Positions 9,997 to 19,109 of a stretch of DNA of 64,000 bases are shown here, piece after piece. Each line of letters starts with the position of its first letter. Within the stretch, counting starts at the first letter, position 1. The stretch lies in the NCBI GenBank assembly GCA_017985015.1, contig JAGNYI010000013.1, forward strand, positions 1-64,000. Reading direction: 5' to 3'. The DNA comes from Giesbergeria sp. GTDB taxonomy: Bacteria; Pseudomonadota; Gammaproteobacteria; Burkholderiales; Burkholderiaceae_C. Below the pieces are notes generated by a model. It was given only the letters and a program-made list of their open reading frames with translations. It did not search any database and was not told where the DNA came from. The translations under genes were made by a program, and so were the position numbers.

Positions 9997-10742
9997 CGCA
10001 CCTCAACGAGCTCCCTTTCCAGACCCTGCAGTTCTACGCGACTGCCCCCTACGCGTGCAGCTACTTGCCGGATCGCCAGGCACGCTCGCAGGTGGCAACG
10101 CCCAGCCATCTCGTGCGCAGCGACAACTACTCAGCCCTGGTGGCACAGGGATTTCGACGCAGCGGGATGTTCACCTACCGCCCCTACTGCGACAGTTGCC
10201 GCGCCTGCATTGCCTTGCGGGTACTGGTGGAGCCCTTCAGGCCCAATCGCAGCCAGCGCCGCGCGCAGGTGCGCCACGCTGATCTTCAAGCCCGGGTGCT
10301 GCGCCCGACCTTCAGTGCCGAGCACTATCAGCTGTATCTGCGCTACCAGACTGGTCGCCACAGCGGCGGTGGCATGGACCACGATAGCGTGGACCAGTAC
10401 ACGCAGTTTTTGCTGCAAAGCCGCGTCAATTCGCGCCTGGTGGAGTTTCGCGATCCAGGCAGCGCGCAGACTCCGGGATGCCTGCGAATGGTGGCAATTC
10501 TCGACGTGCTCGACGATGGACTCTCAGCGGTCTACACCTTCTACGATCCGCTGCCGGGAAGCCAGTTGGGAACCTATGCCGTGTTGTGGCAAATCGAGCA
10601 GGCGCGCGCCCTCGGTCTCTCGCATGTCTATCTGGGTTACTGGATCGAGCAAAGTAAAAAGATGCGCTACAAGGCGCGCTTTGTGCCGCACGAGATTCTG
10701 GTCGACGAACAGTGGCAGAGGGTGGACCACCGGTCAGACTGA
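9993..10742 (+). CDS. bpt: Aspartate/glutamate leucyltransferase (bacterial arginyltransferase family)
   Basis: Attaches leucine to proteins with N-terminal Asp or Glu, the second bacterial N-end-rule transferase (Bpt, ATE family). The 249 residues contain the N-terminal cysteine cluster region ([20 protein letters not shown], then [16 protein letters not shown]) and the C-terminal acyltransferase part with [19 protein letters not shown]. Coupled to aat by a four-base overlap; together they widen ClpS-dependent degradation. The IclR gene begins 59 bases downstream behind its own probable operator. Confidence 0.94.
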   Translation: MTHLNELPFQTLQFYATAPYACSYLPDRQARSQVATPSHLVRSDNYSALVAQGFRRSGMFTYRPYCDSCRACIALRVLVEPFRPNRSQRRAQVRHADLQARVLRPTFSAEHYQLYLRYQTGRHSGGGMDHDSVDQYTQFLLQSRVNSRLVEFRDPGSAQTPGCLRMVAILDVLDDGLSAVYTFYDPLPGSQLGTYAVLWQIEQARALGLSHVYLGYWIEQSKKMRYKARFVPHEILVDEQWQRVDHRSD

Positions 10743-10755
10743 TCTACAGACTTCT

Positions 10756-10772
10756 ATTTCACGAAGTAAAAT
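10756..10772. promoter_or_regulatory. Candidate IclR operator overlapping a -10 element
   Basis: ATTTCAC (10756-10762), GAA, GTAAAAT (10766-10772) is an inverted repeat with six of seven matching pairs. It contains a TAAAAT -10-like hexamer at 10767-10772. Its position 30 bases before an IclR-family gene suggests autoregulation. Confidence 0.4.
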
Positions 10773-10801
10773 GGCATACCGCACTGCGGAGAAGATTTGC
10801 C

Positions 10802-11623
10802 ATGAGAAAAAACCCGGATTACCCACCCACCAAACCCAGCGTCCAGGTTCTGGAGCGCATGTTTGCGATCATGGACGTTCTCGCCTCCCGCGCGGACCCC
10901 GTCTCCCTCAAAGACGTGAGCGAGCGCACCGGCCTGCATCCGTCTACCGCGCACCGCATACTCAACGACCTGACCATCGGCCGCTTCGTGGATCGGCCAG
11001 AGGCCGGCAGCTACCGCTTGGGCATGCGCCTGCTGGAGCTGGGCAATGTGGTCAAGGGACGGCTGAGCGTACGAGACGCGGCCCTTGCACCCATGCGTGA
11101 ACTGCATCGACTGACGCAGCAACCGGTGAATCTGAGCATGCGCCAGGGCGACGAAATTATCTACGTCGAGCGCGCATTCAGTGAGCGATCGGGCATGCAG
11201 GTGGTTCGGGCAATCGGCGGACGCGCGCCGCTGCACCTGACATCCACAGGCAAACTGTTTCTGGCCGCTGAAGAAGCTTCGCGTGTACGCGCCTACGCCA
11301 CGCGTACCGGGTTATCAGGACACACCCGCAACAGCCTGACTCGGCTGGCGGACCTGGAACGCGAACTGGCCCAGGCGCGCGAGAGCGGTTTCGCGCACGA
11401 CAACGAAGAACTGGAACTGGGGGTGCGCTGCATGGCCGCCGGCATTCACGACGACCAGGGCAAGCTCGTTGCCGGACTGTCCATCTCGGCGCCTGCCGAT
11501 CGGCTGGATGATGCGTGGCTGGCTAAACTGCAGGCCACGGTTCGCGCCATTTCTGCAGCTTTAGGCTATCTCGGTGAGGACGACACGCTGCACGCCGGAT
11601 CGGTCGGCCTGCCGCTGCGCTAA
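10802..11623 (+). CDS. IclR-family transcriptional regulator
   Basis: A 273-residue IclR-type regulator. The N-terminal winged helix-turn-helix is about residues 15-75 (VQVLERMFAIMDVLASRADP, SLKDVSERTGLHPSTAHRIL), and the IclR effector domain follows (INHERENT signatures: LHLTSTGKLFLA, RESGFAHDNEELELGVRCMA, and AGLSISAPADRLDD near the end). I placed the start at the ATG at 10802 (MRKNPDYP) because the extra 30 in-frame residues upstream run through the bpt end and the operator. No target pathway is adjacent, so what it regulates is unknown. Confidence 0.9.
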   Translation: MRKNPDYPPTKPSVQVLERMFAIMDVLASRADPVSLKDVSERTGLHPSTAHRILNDLTIGRFVDRPEAGSYRLGMRLLELGNVVKGRLSVRDAALAPMRELHRLTQQPVNLSMRQGDEIIYVERAFSERSGMQVVRAIGGRAPLHLTSTGKLFLAAEEASRVRAYATRTGLSGHTRNSLTRLADLERELAQARESGFAHDNEELELGVRCMAAGIHDDQGKLVAGLSISAPADRLDDAWLAKLQATVRAISAALGYLGEDDTLHAGSVGLPLR

Positions 11624-11650
11624 AGCCACCCGCAGGTCGGAGTTCCGGCT

Positions 11651-12739
11651 TCAGCCTTTGATGGCCTGTCCATGGTGCACGCCAGAAGCCGCGCCGGCGC
11701 TTGATTCCACCCAATTGCGGACCCGCTCGGCATCGGCAATTCGACTGAGTTTGCCCGCAGAGTCAAGGAAGACCATGATGAGCTTGCGCCCAGAGATCTC
11801 CGCCTGCATCACGAGGCATCGCCCGGCTTCAGAGATGTAGCCTGTCTTCTGCAGGCCAATATCCCAATCCGGACTCTTTACGAGGCGATTGGTGTTTCGG
11901 TACTGCAGCGTGCGGCGGCCCACTGCCACTTCATAGCCGGGAGACGTGGTGAATTCACGCAGCACGGGATCGGTATGGGCAACGTTGACCAATGCTGCCA
12001 GATCCCGGGCGCTGGACTGGTTCTGGCTGGACAGGCCGGTGGGCTCGACATAGCGGGTGTCGCCCATTCCCAGCAACCGGGCCTTGAGGTTCATCTGCGT
12101 CACGAAGGCGGACAGGCCGCCAGGGTAGGTTCTGCCCAGCGCATGGGCTGCGCGATTTTCACTGGACATCAGCGCCAGATGTAGCATTTCGCGGCGACTC
12201 AGCGTGGTGCCCACCGCCAACCGCGAGCGGCTGTTTTTCTCGGTGTCGACGTCGTCCTCGGTAATCGTGATGGGCTCGTCCATCGGCAGACGGGCCTGGC
12301 TGATGATAAGGCCAGTCATTAACTTGGTCAGCGAGGCAATAGGCAGAACAGCGTGATCGTTCTTGCTAAGCAGGACTTCGTTTGTGTCCTGATCGATCAC
12401 CAGCGCGACACTCGACTTGAGGTCGAGCAGATCGTCGCTGGAATGCAGGCCGGCCAGTTCGCCAAAGGAGGGCTTCGCACGCACCTCTGCGGTCGCGATG
12501 ACTGGCTTGCGCGCCGAGGCTGATACCTTGCGTGTGACCCGCGTCTGCGTGGCGTGCTTGCGGAGCGTTACCTTGGAGGCGACGGGCGCCCGCTTGGCGA
12601 CGGTGACTGTTTTCTTCGAAGACGCGTGTTTGCGCTGTCCGGCGTCGGCCGCAGGCGCTGCCAGCGCCGCGCCCAGGACCACCACCGAAAAAATCTTGAG
12701 AAATGGAGAAAAATTAGCGTGCAGGCGTCGAAAAATCAC
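11651..12739 (-). CDS. pbpG: D-alanyl-D-alanine endopeptidase, PBP7/PbpG type (peptidase S11)
   Basis: A periplasmic low-molecular-weight penicillin-binding protein that trims peptidoglycan cross-links. The 362 residues comprise a signal peptide (about residues 1-33, hydrophobic core FLKIFSVVVLGAALAAPA), a basic low-complexity linker rich in Lys, Thr, Ala and Val (about 35-90), and an S11 serine peptidase domain. The catalytic motifs are S136-L-T-K139 (SxxK), S193-E-N195 (SxN) and KTG at 298-300. It lacks the long C-terminal domain of PBP5-type carboxypeptidases, which favours the PBP7 endopeptidase group. Convergent with the IclR gene. The basic linker is longer than in E. coli PBP7 and may bind the wall or envelope. 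Confidence 0.9.
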   Translation of the reverse strand: MIFRRLHANFSPFLKIFSVVVLGAALAAPAADAGQRKHASSKKTVTVAKRAPVASKVTLRKHATQTRVTRKVSASARKPVIATAEVRAKPSFGELAGLHSSDDLLDLKSSVALVIDQDTNEVLLSKNDHAVLPIASLTKLMTGLIISQARLPMDEPITITEDDVDTEKNSRSRLAVGTTLSRREMLHLALMSSENRAAHALGRTYPGGLSAFVTQMNLKARLLGMGDTRYVEPTGLSSQNQSSARDLAALVNVAHTDPVLREFTTSPGYEVAVGRRTLQYRNTNRLVKSPDWDIGLQKTGYISEAGRCLVMQAEISGRKLIMVFLDSAGKLSRIADAERVRNWVESSAGAASGVHHGQAIKG

Positions 12740-12783
12740 GACATGTCTCCATAATGCAACAAACGTGTAGCAGTGTACAGACT

Positions 12784-12818
12784 AAAAAAAAGACGCGCAA
12801 GATCAATATCTTGCGTGT
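12784..12818 (-). terminator. Rho-independent terminator downstream of leuA
   Basis: On the minus strand an 11-pair stem (12793-12803 with 12808-12818, one G-U pair, loop ATTG) is followed by seven T (complement of 12784-12790). It ends the leuA transcript before pbpG. Confidence 0.8.
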
Positions 12819-12843
12819 TGTTTTGAAGAATCTGCCTGAGATC

Positions 12844-12870
12844 AAAACGCAGGGTTTGCTCAACCCTGCG
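12844..12870 (-). terminator. Second hairpin overlapping the leuA stop codon
   Basis: Perfect nine-base arms CGCAGGGTT and AACCCTGCG (12848-12856 and 12862-12870) flank a five-base loop containing part of the leuA TGA. Four T follow on the minus strand. It is probably a tandem partner of the stronger terminator at 12784-12818. Confidence 0.55.
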
Positions 12871-14398
12871 CAGGAACCTTTTCTGCCTTGCTGTGCAGCT
12901 TGTTGAGCGCACTAATGTATGCCTTGGCTGACGCGACGACGATATCCGGATCCGCGCCCACACCATTGACCACGCGGCCACTGCTCTGCAGGCGCACTGT
13001 CACCTCGCCCTGGCTTTCGGTCGAGCCGCTGATGGCATTCACCGAGTACAGCACCATTTCAGCCCCACTTTGCGCATGCTGCTCAATGGCTTTGAGCGAG
13101 GCATCCACCGGGCCATTGCCGTCCGACTCACCCTTGATTTCCTTGCCGGAAGCCGTAAACACGACGCTCGCATGGGGCCGCTCGCCGGTTTCGCTGTGCT
13201 GAGAGAGCGAGACAAACACGTACTCTTCGCCGTGGTTGGAGACGCTCTCGTCGCTCACCAACGCCAGGATGTCTTCATCGAAGATCTCGCTCTTGCGGTC
13301 GGCCAACTCCTTGAAGCGGGCAAATGCTGCGTTGGTGTCCGCTTCGCTCTCCAGGCTCACGCCAAGTTCCTGCAGGCGCTGTTTGAAAGCGTTGCGGCCG
13401 CTCAATTTCCCCAGAATGATCTTGTTGGCGCTCCAGCCCACGTCCTCGGCGCGCATGATTTCGTAGGTATCGCGCGCCTTGAGCACGCCATCCTGGTGAA
13501 TACCGCTGGCGTGCGCAAAGGCGTTCGCCCCCACCACGGCCTTGTTGGGCTGCACGACGAAACCGGTGGTCTGGCTCACCATGCGGCTGGCCGCCAAGAT
13601 ATGCTGCGTGTCGATACCCACTTCGAGGCCAAAGTAGTCCTTGCGCGTTTTCACCGCCATGACGACTTCTTCGAGCGAGCAATTGCCTGCGCGCTCGCCT
13701 AGGCCGTTGATGGTGCACTCGACCTGGCGCGCGCCACCGATCTTGACGCCAGCGAGCGAATTGGCCACCGCCATGCCTAGGTCGTTGTGGCAATGCACCG
13801 ACCAGATGGCCTTGTCGCTGTTGGGCACACGCTCGCGCAGAGTTTTGATGAAGTTGCCATACAGCTCGGGGATGGCATAGCCCACGGTATCGGGCACGTT
13901 GATGGTGGTCGCGCCCTCACGAATCACTGCCTCAATGACACGGCAGAGAAAGTCCACCTCGCTGCGGTAGCCATCTTCCGGGCTGAATTCGATGTCCCCG
14001 CACAGGTTGCGCGCAAAGCGCACGGATTGCGTCGCCTGCTCCAGCACCTGCTCGGGCGTCATGCGCAGCTTCTTCTCCATGTGCAGCGCGCTGGTGGCAA
14101 TAAAGGTGTGGATGCGCGCGCGCTTGGCGCCTTTCAAGGCTTCGGCAGCGCGCGAAATATCGCGGTCGTTGGCGCGCGCGAGCGAGCAGATGGTGGAATC
14201 CTGAATGCTGTTGGCAATCAGCTGCACCGCTTCGAAATCGCCATTCGAGCTGGCGGCAAAACCGGCCTCGATCACATCAACCTTCAGGCGCTCAAGTTGG
14301 CGCGCGATGCGCAGCTTCTCATCGCGCGTCATGGAGGCGCCGGGCGACTGCTCGCCGTCGCGCAAGGTGGTGTCGAAAATGATGAGTTTGTCTGTCAT
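12860..14398 (-). CDS. leuA: 2-isopropylmalate synthase, type 1 (LeuA1 form)
   Basis: Condenses acetyl-CoA with 2-ketoisovalerate, the first committed step of leucine synthesis. The 512 residues match the E. coli/Neisseria type: N-terminal TIM barrel with [16 protein letters not shown] (catalytic R and metal D), [16 protein letters not shown] (metal HxH), and [15 protein letters not shown], then the linker subdomains ([12 protein letters not shown]) and the C-terminal leucine-binding regulatory domain (from about [20 protein letters not shown]). It is separated by 52 bases from the other isopropylmalate synthase gene upstream and probably cotranscribed with it behind the leader attenuator. 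Confidence 0.95.
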   Translation of the reverse strand: MTDKLIIFDTTLRDGEQSPGASMTRDEKLRIARQLERLKVDVIEAGFAASSNGDFEAVQLIANSIQDSTICSLARANDRDISRAAEALKGAKRARIHTFIATSALHMEKKLRMTPEQVLEQATQSVRFARNLCGDIEFSPEDGYRSEVDFLCRVIEAVIREGATTINVPDTVGYAIPELYGNFIKTLRERVPNSDKAIWSVHCHNDLGMAVANSLAGVKIGGARQVECTINGLGERAGNCSLEEVVMAVKTRKDYFGLEVGIDTQHILAASRMVSQTTGFVVQPNKAVVGANAFAHASGIHQDGVLKARDTYEIMRAEDVGWSANKIILGKLSGRNAFKQRLQELGVSLESEADTNAAFARFKELADRKSEIFDEDILALVSDESVSNHGEEYVFVSLSQHSETGERPHASVVFTASGKEIKGESDGNGPVDASLKAIEQHAQSGAEMVLYSVNAISGSTESQGEVTVRLQSSGRVVNGVGADPDIVVASAKAYISALNKLHSKAEKVPAQG

Positions 14399-14450
14399 CG
14401 TGTTCTCCGAAAATGGCGGTTGCTTAATGTTTTAGGTGGGCGCGCTGGTG

Positions 14451-16145
14451 TCAGGCGGACGCAACCGCGCATTGTGCACGTTGTGTCCCCTGCGCCGTGG
14501 CGCGCTCCAGGCCCGAGACGATGGCTTTGAGGGCGGCGGAAATGACGTCGGCGTCCATGCCCACGCCAAACAGGGTTTGGGTCTCGTTCACGCGCAGTTC
14601 AAGATAGGCGGCGGCCTTGGCATCGGCACCAGCGCCGATGGCGTGCTGGTGGTAGTCAATCACGCGAATGCGGTGGCCCGTGGCCGCCTGCATCGCCTGG
14701 ATGAAGGCGTCTATCGGGCCATTGCCCTGCCCGTCCACGTCAACCAGCGCCCCGCCCCAGCGCAACTGGCCGCGCAGGCGCACCGAAGCATCGGCCTGCG
14801 CCTCAAGCACGCGGTTTGAGAGCGTTTGCACGGCAGTCAAGCCGTACTCCCGCTCAAACAAGGCGTAGAGGTCGGCCGCACCCAACTCCGTGCCTGCCAC
14901 ATCCATCACCCGCTGCACCACCTGCATGAATTCGATTTGCAGGCGCCGGGGCATTTCGATGCCGTATTCGCTCTCCAGCAGGTACGCCATGCCGCCTTTG
15001 CCCGACTGGCTATTGACGCGGATGACCGCCTCGTAGCTGCGGCCAACGTCCTTTGGGTCGATGGGCAGATAGGGCATGTCCCAGACATCGCCATCGCGCC
15101 GCGCAGCAAACGCCTTCTTGATCGCGTCCTGGTGCGAGCCGGAAAACGAGGTATAGACCAGATCGCCTGCATAGGGGTGCCGCGGATGCACGGCAATCTG
15201 GTTGCAGTGCTCCACCGTCGCCCGGATCTCGTCGATATTGGAAAAATCGAGTTCGGGCGATACGCCTTGCGTGTAGAGGTTGAGTGCCACGTTCACCAGG
15301 TCCAGATTGCCGGTGCGCTCGCCATTGCCGAACAGGCAGCCTTCAATGCGATCGGCGCCCGCCATCAGGGCAAATTCGCCCGCGGCCGTGCCAGTGCCCC
15401 GGTCGTTGTGCGGATGCACCGACAGCACGATGCCATCGCGGCGCGCGAGATGGCGGTGCATCCACTCGATCATGTCGGCAAAGATATTGGGCGTGGAGTG
15501 CTCAACTGTCGAAGGCAGGTTGACGATGCACTTGTGCTCGGGGCCTGCGTTCCACACGGCGGTCACCGCATCGACCACACGCTTGGAAAACGCGAGGTCG
15601 GTGCCCGAGAACATTTCCGGAGAATACTGGAACGTCCAGCAGGTATGCGGCTGGCGCGCGGCCAACGCGTTGAACATCGCCGCGTGGTTGGTCGCCAGCG
15701 ACACGATCTCATCCTCGTCCATACCCAGCACCACGGTACGCATCACGGGCGCCACTGCGTTGTAGAGGTGCACGATGGCGCGCGGCGCACCTTGAAGCGA
15801 CTCGAAAGTGCGTGCAATCAGGGGCTCGCGCGCCTGCGTCAGCACCTGGATGGTCACGTCATCGGGAATGCGGTCTTCTTCGATCAGCTTGCGCACAAAG
15901 TCGAATTCCACCTGGGACGCGGATGGAAAACCGACTTCGATTTCCTTGAAGCCAATCGCCACGAGCTGCTCGAACATGCGCATCTTCCGGGCAATGTCCA
16001 TGGGCTCCACCAGCGCCTGGTTGCCATCGCGCAGGTCCGTGGACAACCAGATGGGCGCGCGGGTCAGGACGGCATCGGGCCAGGTGCGGTCTTTGAGGCC
16101 GATCGGGGCGAATGCACGGTACTTGGTGTGGGGGTGCTGGAGCAT
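14451..16145 (-). CDS. leuA: 2-isopropylmalate synthase, type 2 (long form)
   Basis: A second, distant isopropylmalate synthase of 564 residues, of the form typical of actinobacteria and fungi. The N-terminus (KYRAFAPIGLKDRTWPDAVL, then APIWLSTDLRDGNQALVEPM) carries the catalytic DLRDGNQ. SVHPHNDRGTGTAAGEFALMAG and GCLFGNGERTGNLDLVNVAL hold the metal site; SGSHQDAIKKAF follows, and the C-terminal regulatory domain begins near VRLRGQLRWGGALVDVDG. It shares little sequence with the neighbouring type 1 enzyme, so the pair is not a recent duplication. The gene directly follows the leucine leader and attenuator (16188-16300), which implies leucine control of both genes. Confidence 0.95.
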   Translation of the reverse strand: MLQHPHTKYRAFAPIGLKDRTWPDAVLTRAPIWLSTDLRDGNQALVEPMDIARKMRMFEQLVAIGFKEIEVGFPSASQVEFDFVRKLIEEDRIPDDVTIQVLTQAREPLIARTFESLQGAPRAIVHLYNAVAPVMRTVVLGMDEDEIVSLATNHAAMFNALAARQPHTCWTFQYSPEMFSGTDLAFSKRVVDAVTAVWNAGPEHKCIVNLPSTVEHSTPNIFADMIEWMHRHLARRDGIVLSVHPHNDRGTGTAAGEFALMAGADRIEGCLFGNGERTGNLDLVNVALNLYTQGVSPELDFSNIDEIRATVEHCNQIAVHPRHPYAGDLVYTSFSGSHQDAIKKAFAARRDGDVWDMPYLPIDPKDVGRSYEAVIRVNSQSGKGGMAYLLESEYGIEMPRRLQIEFMQVVQRVMDVAGTELGAADLYALFEREYGLTAVQTLSNRVLEAQADASVRLRGQLRWGGALVDVDGQGNGPIDAFIQAMQAATGHRIRVIDYHQHAIGAGADAKAAAYLELRVNETQTLFGVGMDADVISAALKAIVSGLERATAQGTQRAQCAVASA

Positions 16146-16187
16146 GTGGTGGTCTCTGCCAGGGTTGGAAAATCAACCAGCAACCCC

Positions 16188-16224
16188 AAAAACAAAACGG
16201 CCCGTTGCTGGTGCGAACGGGCCG
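16188..16224 (-). terminator. Attenuator terminator hairpin of the leu leader
   Basis: On the minus strand the perfect nine-base arms CGGCCCGTT and AACGGGCCG (16216-16224 and 16198-16206) with a nine-base loop are followed by TTTTGTTTTT. It lies between the leader peptide stop (16247) and the leuA start (16145), the arrangement of a translation-coupled attenuator. GCCCGT of its 5' arm (16217-16222) can alternatively pair with ACGGGC in the leader (16258-16263), a possible antiterminator. Confidence 0.8.
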
Positions 16225-16246
16225 AAGTGAGGATGTTGCTTGCGCG

Positions 16247-16300
16247 CTACCGTATCCGCCCGTGAGGAACGTTTAGTAGGGCTAGCGACATCTTGGTCAT
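16247..16300 (-). CDS. leuL: Leucine operon leader peptide
   Basis: A 17-codon ORF, MTKMSLALLNVPHGRIR, ending in TAG. Three of its codons are leucine, and all three are CTA (codons 6, 8 and 9; 16283-16285, 16277-16279 and 16274-16276). CTA is rare in GC-rich genomes and is also the codon used in the E. coli leu leader. Forty-odd bases downstream is a strong terminator hairpin with a T tract before leuA. The inference is classical attenuation: stalling at the CTA run when Leu-tRNA is scarce would prevent the terminator from forming. The Shine-Dalgarno is weak, and an internal ATG at codon 4 preceded by AAG is an alternative start. Confidence 0.8.
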   Translation of the reverse strand: MTKMSLALLNVPHGRIR

Positions 16301-16310
16301 GAGGGAGTCC

Positions 16311-16338
16311 ACTCTAGCACAGGATTTTCAGTTGTGCA
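16311..16338 (-). promoter_or_regulatory. Possible promoter of the leu leader
   Basis: On the minus strand TGCACA (16333-16338) and TAGAGT (16311-16316) match -35 and -10 hexamers at four of six positions each, with a 16-base spacer. The -35 would overlap the end of pssA and the leader ATG would be a few bases from the start of transcription. The call is tentative. Confidence 0.3.
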
Positions 16339-17161
16339 GCCCACGCTCTTCAGGCTCGTCGGTAGAGGTGCTGATGACGCTGGCTTGCTGACCTTTGGCT
16401 TTGCGCCACGCGTAGACGCCATAGCCGCTGAAACCATAAAAAACAAAGATGCAGAACAGCACCAGCGACGGACGGATGCTGATCATGGCCAAGCCGAGGG
16501 CAATCAGCACGATGACCGCAAAGGGCACGCTTTTTTTCATGTGCACGTCCTTGAAGCTGTAGAACGGCACATTGGTCACCATGGTGAGGCCGGCGTACAA
16601 CGTCAGGGCAAACATGATCCAGGTGATCTGGCTCCAGCTGAGCCATCCCGGCAGGCCGCGTGCAACGCCAAACTCGGTCAGCAACCAGATGAACCCGGCC
16701 ACCAGCGCGGCAGCGGCTGGCGATGGCAGGCCTTGAAAAAACCGTTTGTCCACCACGCTGGTGTTGACGTTGAAACGGGCAAGCCGCAGAGCGGCGCAGG
16801 CGCAGTACACAAAGGCCGCGATCCAGCCCCAGCGGCCAAGGTCTTTCAGGGCCCATTCGTAGGCGATCAGCGCGGGCGCTGCACCAAAGGACACCATGTC
16901 CGAGAGCGAATCCATCTGTTCGCCGAAGGCACTTTGCGTATTCGTCATGCGTGCCACGCGGCCATCGAGGCTGTCGAGCACCATGGCGCAAAAAATACCA
17001 ATGCCGGCCATGTCGAAATGCCCGTTCATGGCCATCACGATCGCGTAGAAGCCGCCAAACAGCGCCGCCAGCGTGAAGAGGTTGGGCAGTATGTAGATGC
17101 CCTTGCGCCGCTTGCGCACGAAGACGCCGTGTGGCGTTTCGCTTTCGTCAATTTTGTGCAT
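16328..17161 (-). CDS. pssA: CDP-diacylglycerol--serine O-phosphatidyltransferase
   Basis: Makes phosphatidylserine from CDP-diacylglycerol and serine, the first step to phosphatidylethanolamine, in the inner membrane. The 277-residue protein has the CDP-alcohol phosphatidyltransferase signature: DGRVAR, then eight residues, G, three residues, D, three residues, D (within LDSLDGRVARMT and GEQMDSLSD). Seven or eight hydrophobic segments are visible, consistent with the B. subtilis-like membrane type rather than the E. coli ribosome-associated type. I take the ATG at 17161 (MHKIDESE) because GGAGG lies at 17170-17174 with an eight-base spacer. That Shine-Dalgarno belongs to a dispersed repeat copy. 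The gene lies between ilvC and the leu leader, a conserved order in Burkholderiales. Confidence 0.95.
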   Translation of the reverse strand: MHKIDESETPHGVFVRKRRKGIYILPNLFTLAALFGGFYAIVMAMNGHFDMAGIGIFCAMVLDSLDGRVARMTNTQSAFGEQMDSLSDMVSFGAAPALIAYEWALKDLGRWGWIAAFVYCACAALRLARFNVNTSVVDKRFFQGLPSPAAAALVAGFIWLLTEFGVARGLPGWLSWSQITWIMFALTLYAGLTMVTNVPFYSFKDVHMKKSVPFAVIVLIALGLAMISIRPSLVLFCIFVFYGFSGYGVYAWRKAKGQQASVISTSTDEPEERGLHN

Positions 17162-17162
17162 C

Positions 17163-17212
17163 AAAAAGGCCTCCAGCGCTTGTTTTGATTACCCATATAG
17201 CTATCTTTTTAA
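17163..17212 (-). repeat. Dispersed repeat supplying the pssA ribosome-binding site
   Basis: On the minus strand GATAGCTATATGG, then AAGCGCTGGAGGCCTTTTTG run directly into the pssA ATG. The right tail of the element (GGAGGCC in place of the usual AGAGGCC) forms a perfect GGAGG eight bases before the start codon. The left hairpin arm is degenerate. Confidence 0.75.
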
Positions 17213-17274
17213 TAGTATCTTCTCCGAGAACTCAGGCGGCAGTGTAGTCGCGGCTTTCCAACCTCCCCCAACAA

Positions 17275-17298
17275 CAAAGGCCACCGAAGTGGCCTTTG
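17275..17298 (-). terminator. Terminator downstream of ilvC
   Basis: A perfect ten-base stem (17275-17284 with 17289-17298) closed by a C(TTCG)G tetraloop on the minus strand, followed by TTGTTGG. It separates ilvC from pssA. Confidence 0.7.
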
Positions 17299-17323
17299 CA
17301 TGGCTCAGCGCACGGCTGGACGC

Positions 17324-18475
<1,152 letters not shown>

Positions 18476-18967
18476 TTACACGCGCAGCACGCGTTCGCCC
18501 CGGCCGATGCCACTGGCGCCAGTGCGCACGGTCTCCAGGATGGCCGTGCGGTCGATGGCTTGCAGGAAGGCGTCGTTCTTGGCCTGGTCGCCAGTGAGCT
18601 CCAGCGTGTAGCTGCGCTCGGTGACGTCGATGATGCGGCCACGAAAGATGTCGGCCATGCGCTTCATCTCCTCGCGCTCCTTGCCCACGGCGCGCACCTT
18701 GACCATCATGAGCTCGCGCTCGGTGTAGGCGCCCTCGGTCAGGTCGACCACCTTGACCACCTCGATCAGGCGGTTGAGGTGCTTGGTGATCTGCTCGATG
18801 ACGTCGTCCGACCCTGCGGTCTGGATGGTCATGCGCGACAGCGATGCGTCCTCGGTGGGCGCAACGGTGAGCGATTCAATGTTGTAGCCCCGCGCAGAGA
18901 ACAGCCCGACCACGCGCGAGAGCGCACCAGGTTCGTTTTCGAGCAGGACGGCGATGATGTGTTTCAT
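18476..18967 (-). CDS. ilvH: Acetolactate synthase, small (regulatory) subunit
   Basis: Regulatory partner of the catalytic subunit encoded immediately upstream; it binds valine and raises activity. The 163 residues equal the usual length. An N-terminal ACT domain (HIIAVLLENEPGALSRVVGL, FSARGYNIESLTV) carries the valine-binding GALSR loop, and the C-terminal ferredoxin-like domain follows (MMVKVRAVGKEREEMKRM). It is separated from the ilvI stop by 134 bases that hold a dispersed repeat copy. Confidence 0.97.
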   Translation of the reverse strand: MKHIIAVLLENEPGALSRVVGLFSARGYNIESLTVAPTEDASLSRMTIQTAGSDDVIEQITKHLNRLIEVVKVVDLTEGAYTERELMMVKVRAVGKEREEMKRMADIFRGRIIDVTERSYTLELTGDQAKNDAFLQAIDRTAILETVRTGASGIGRGERVLRV

Positions 18968-19040
18968 GAAGAGATTCCTCTTTTTGCTGCCCTCCGCGCA
19001 CGCCGGTAAGCGCGCGCCTTGGCAGGCAATAGATTCGTCG

Positions 19041-19109
19041 AAAATACTATCGTAAAGATAGCTGCTTGCGCTTATGGAATAAGCGCTGAAGGCCGATTTG
19101 GCTACAAAT
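19041..19109 (+). repeat. Dispersed repeat between ilvI and ilvH, supplying the ilvI stop
   Basis: Near-consensus copy: GATAGCTGCTTGCGCTTA, TGGAA, TAAGCGCTGAAGGCCGATTT, then GGCTACAAAT. The stem arms GCGCTTA and TAAGCGC are intact. The complement of its right tail (TTTGTAG) provides the TAG stop of ilvI. Confidence 0.85.

Noticed and set aside
14826..16265. Plus-strand frame of 479 codons across the type 2 leuA gene
   Set aside because: Antisense shadow with low-complexity His/Arg composition, and it crosses the leader attenuator.
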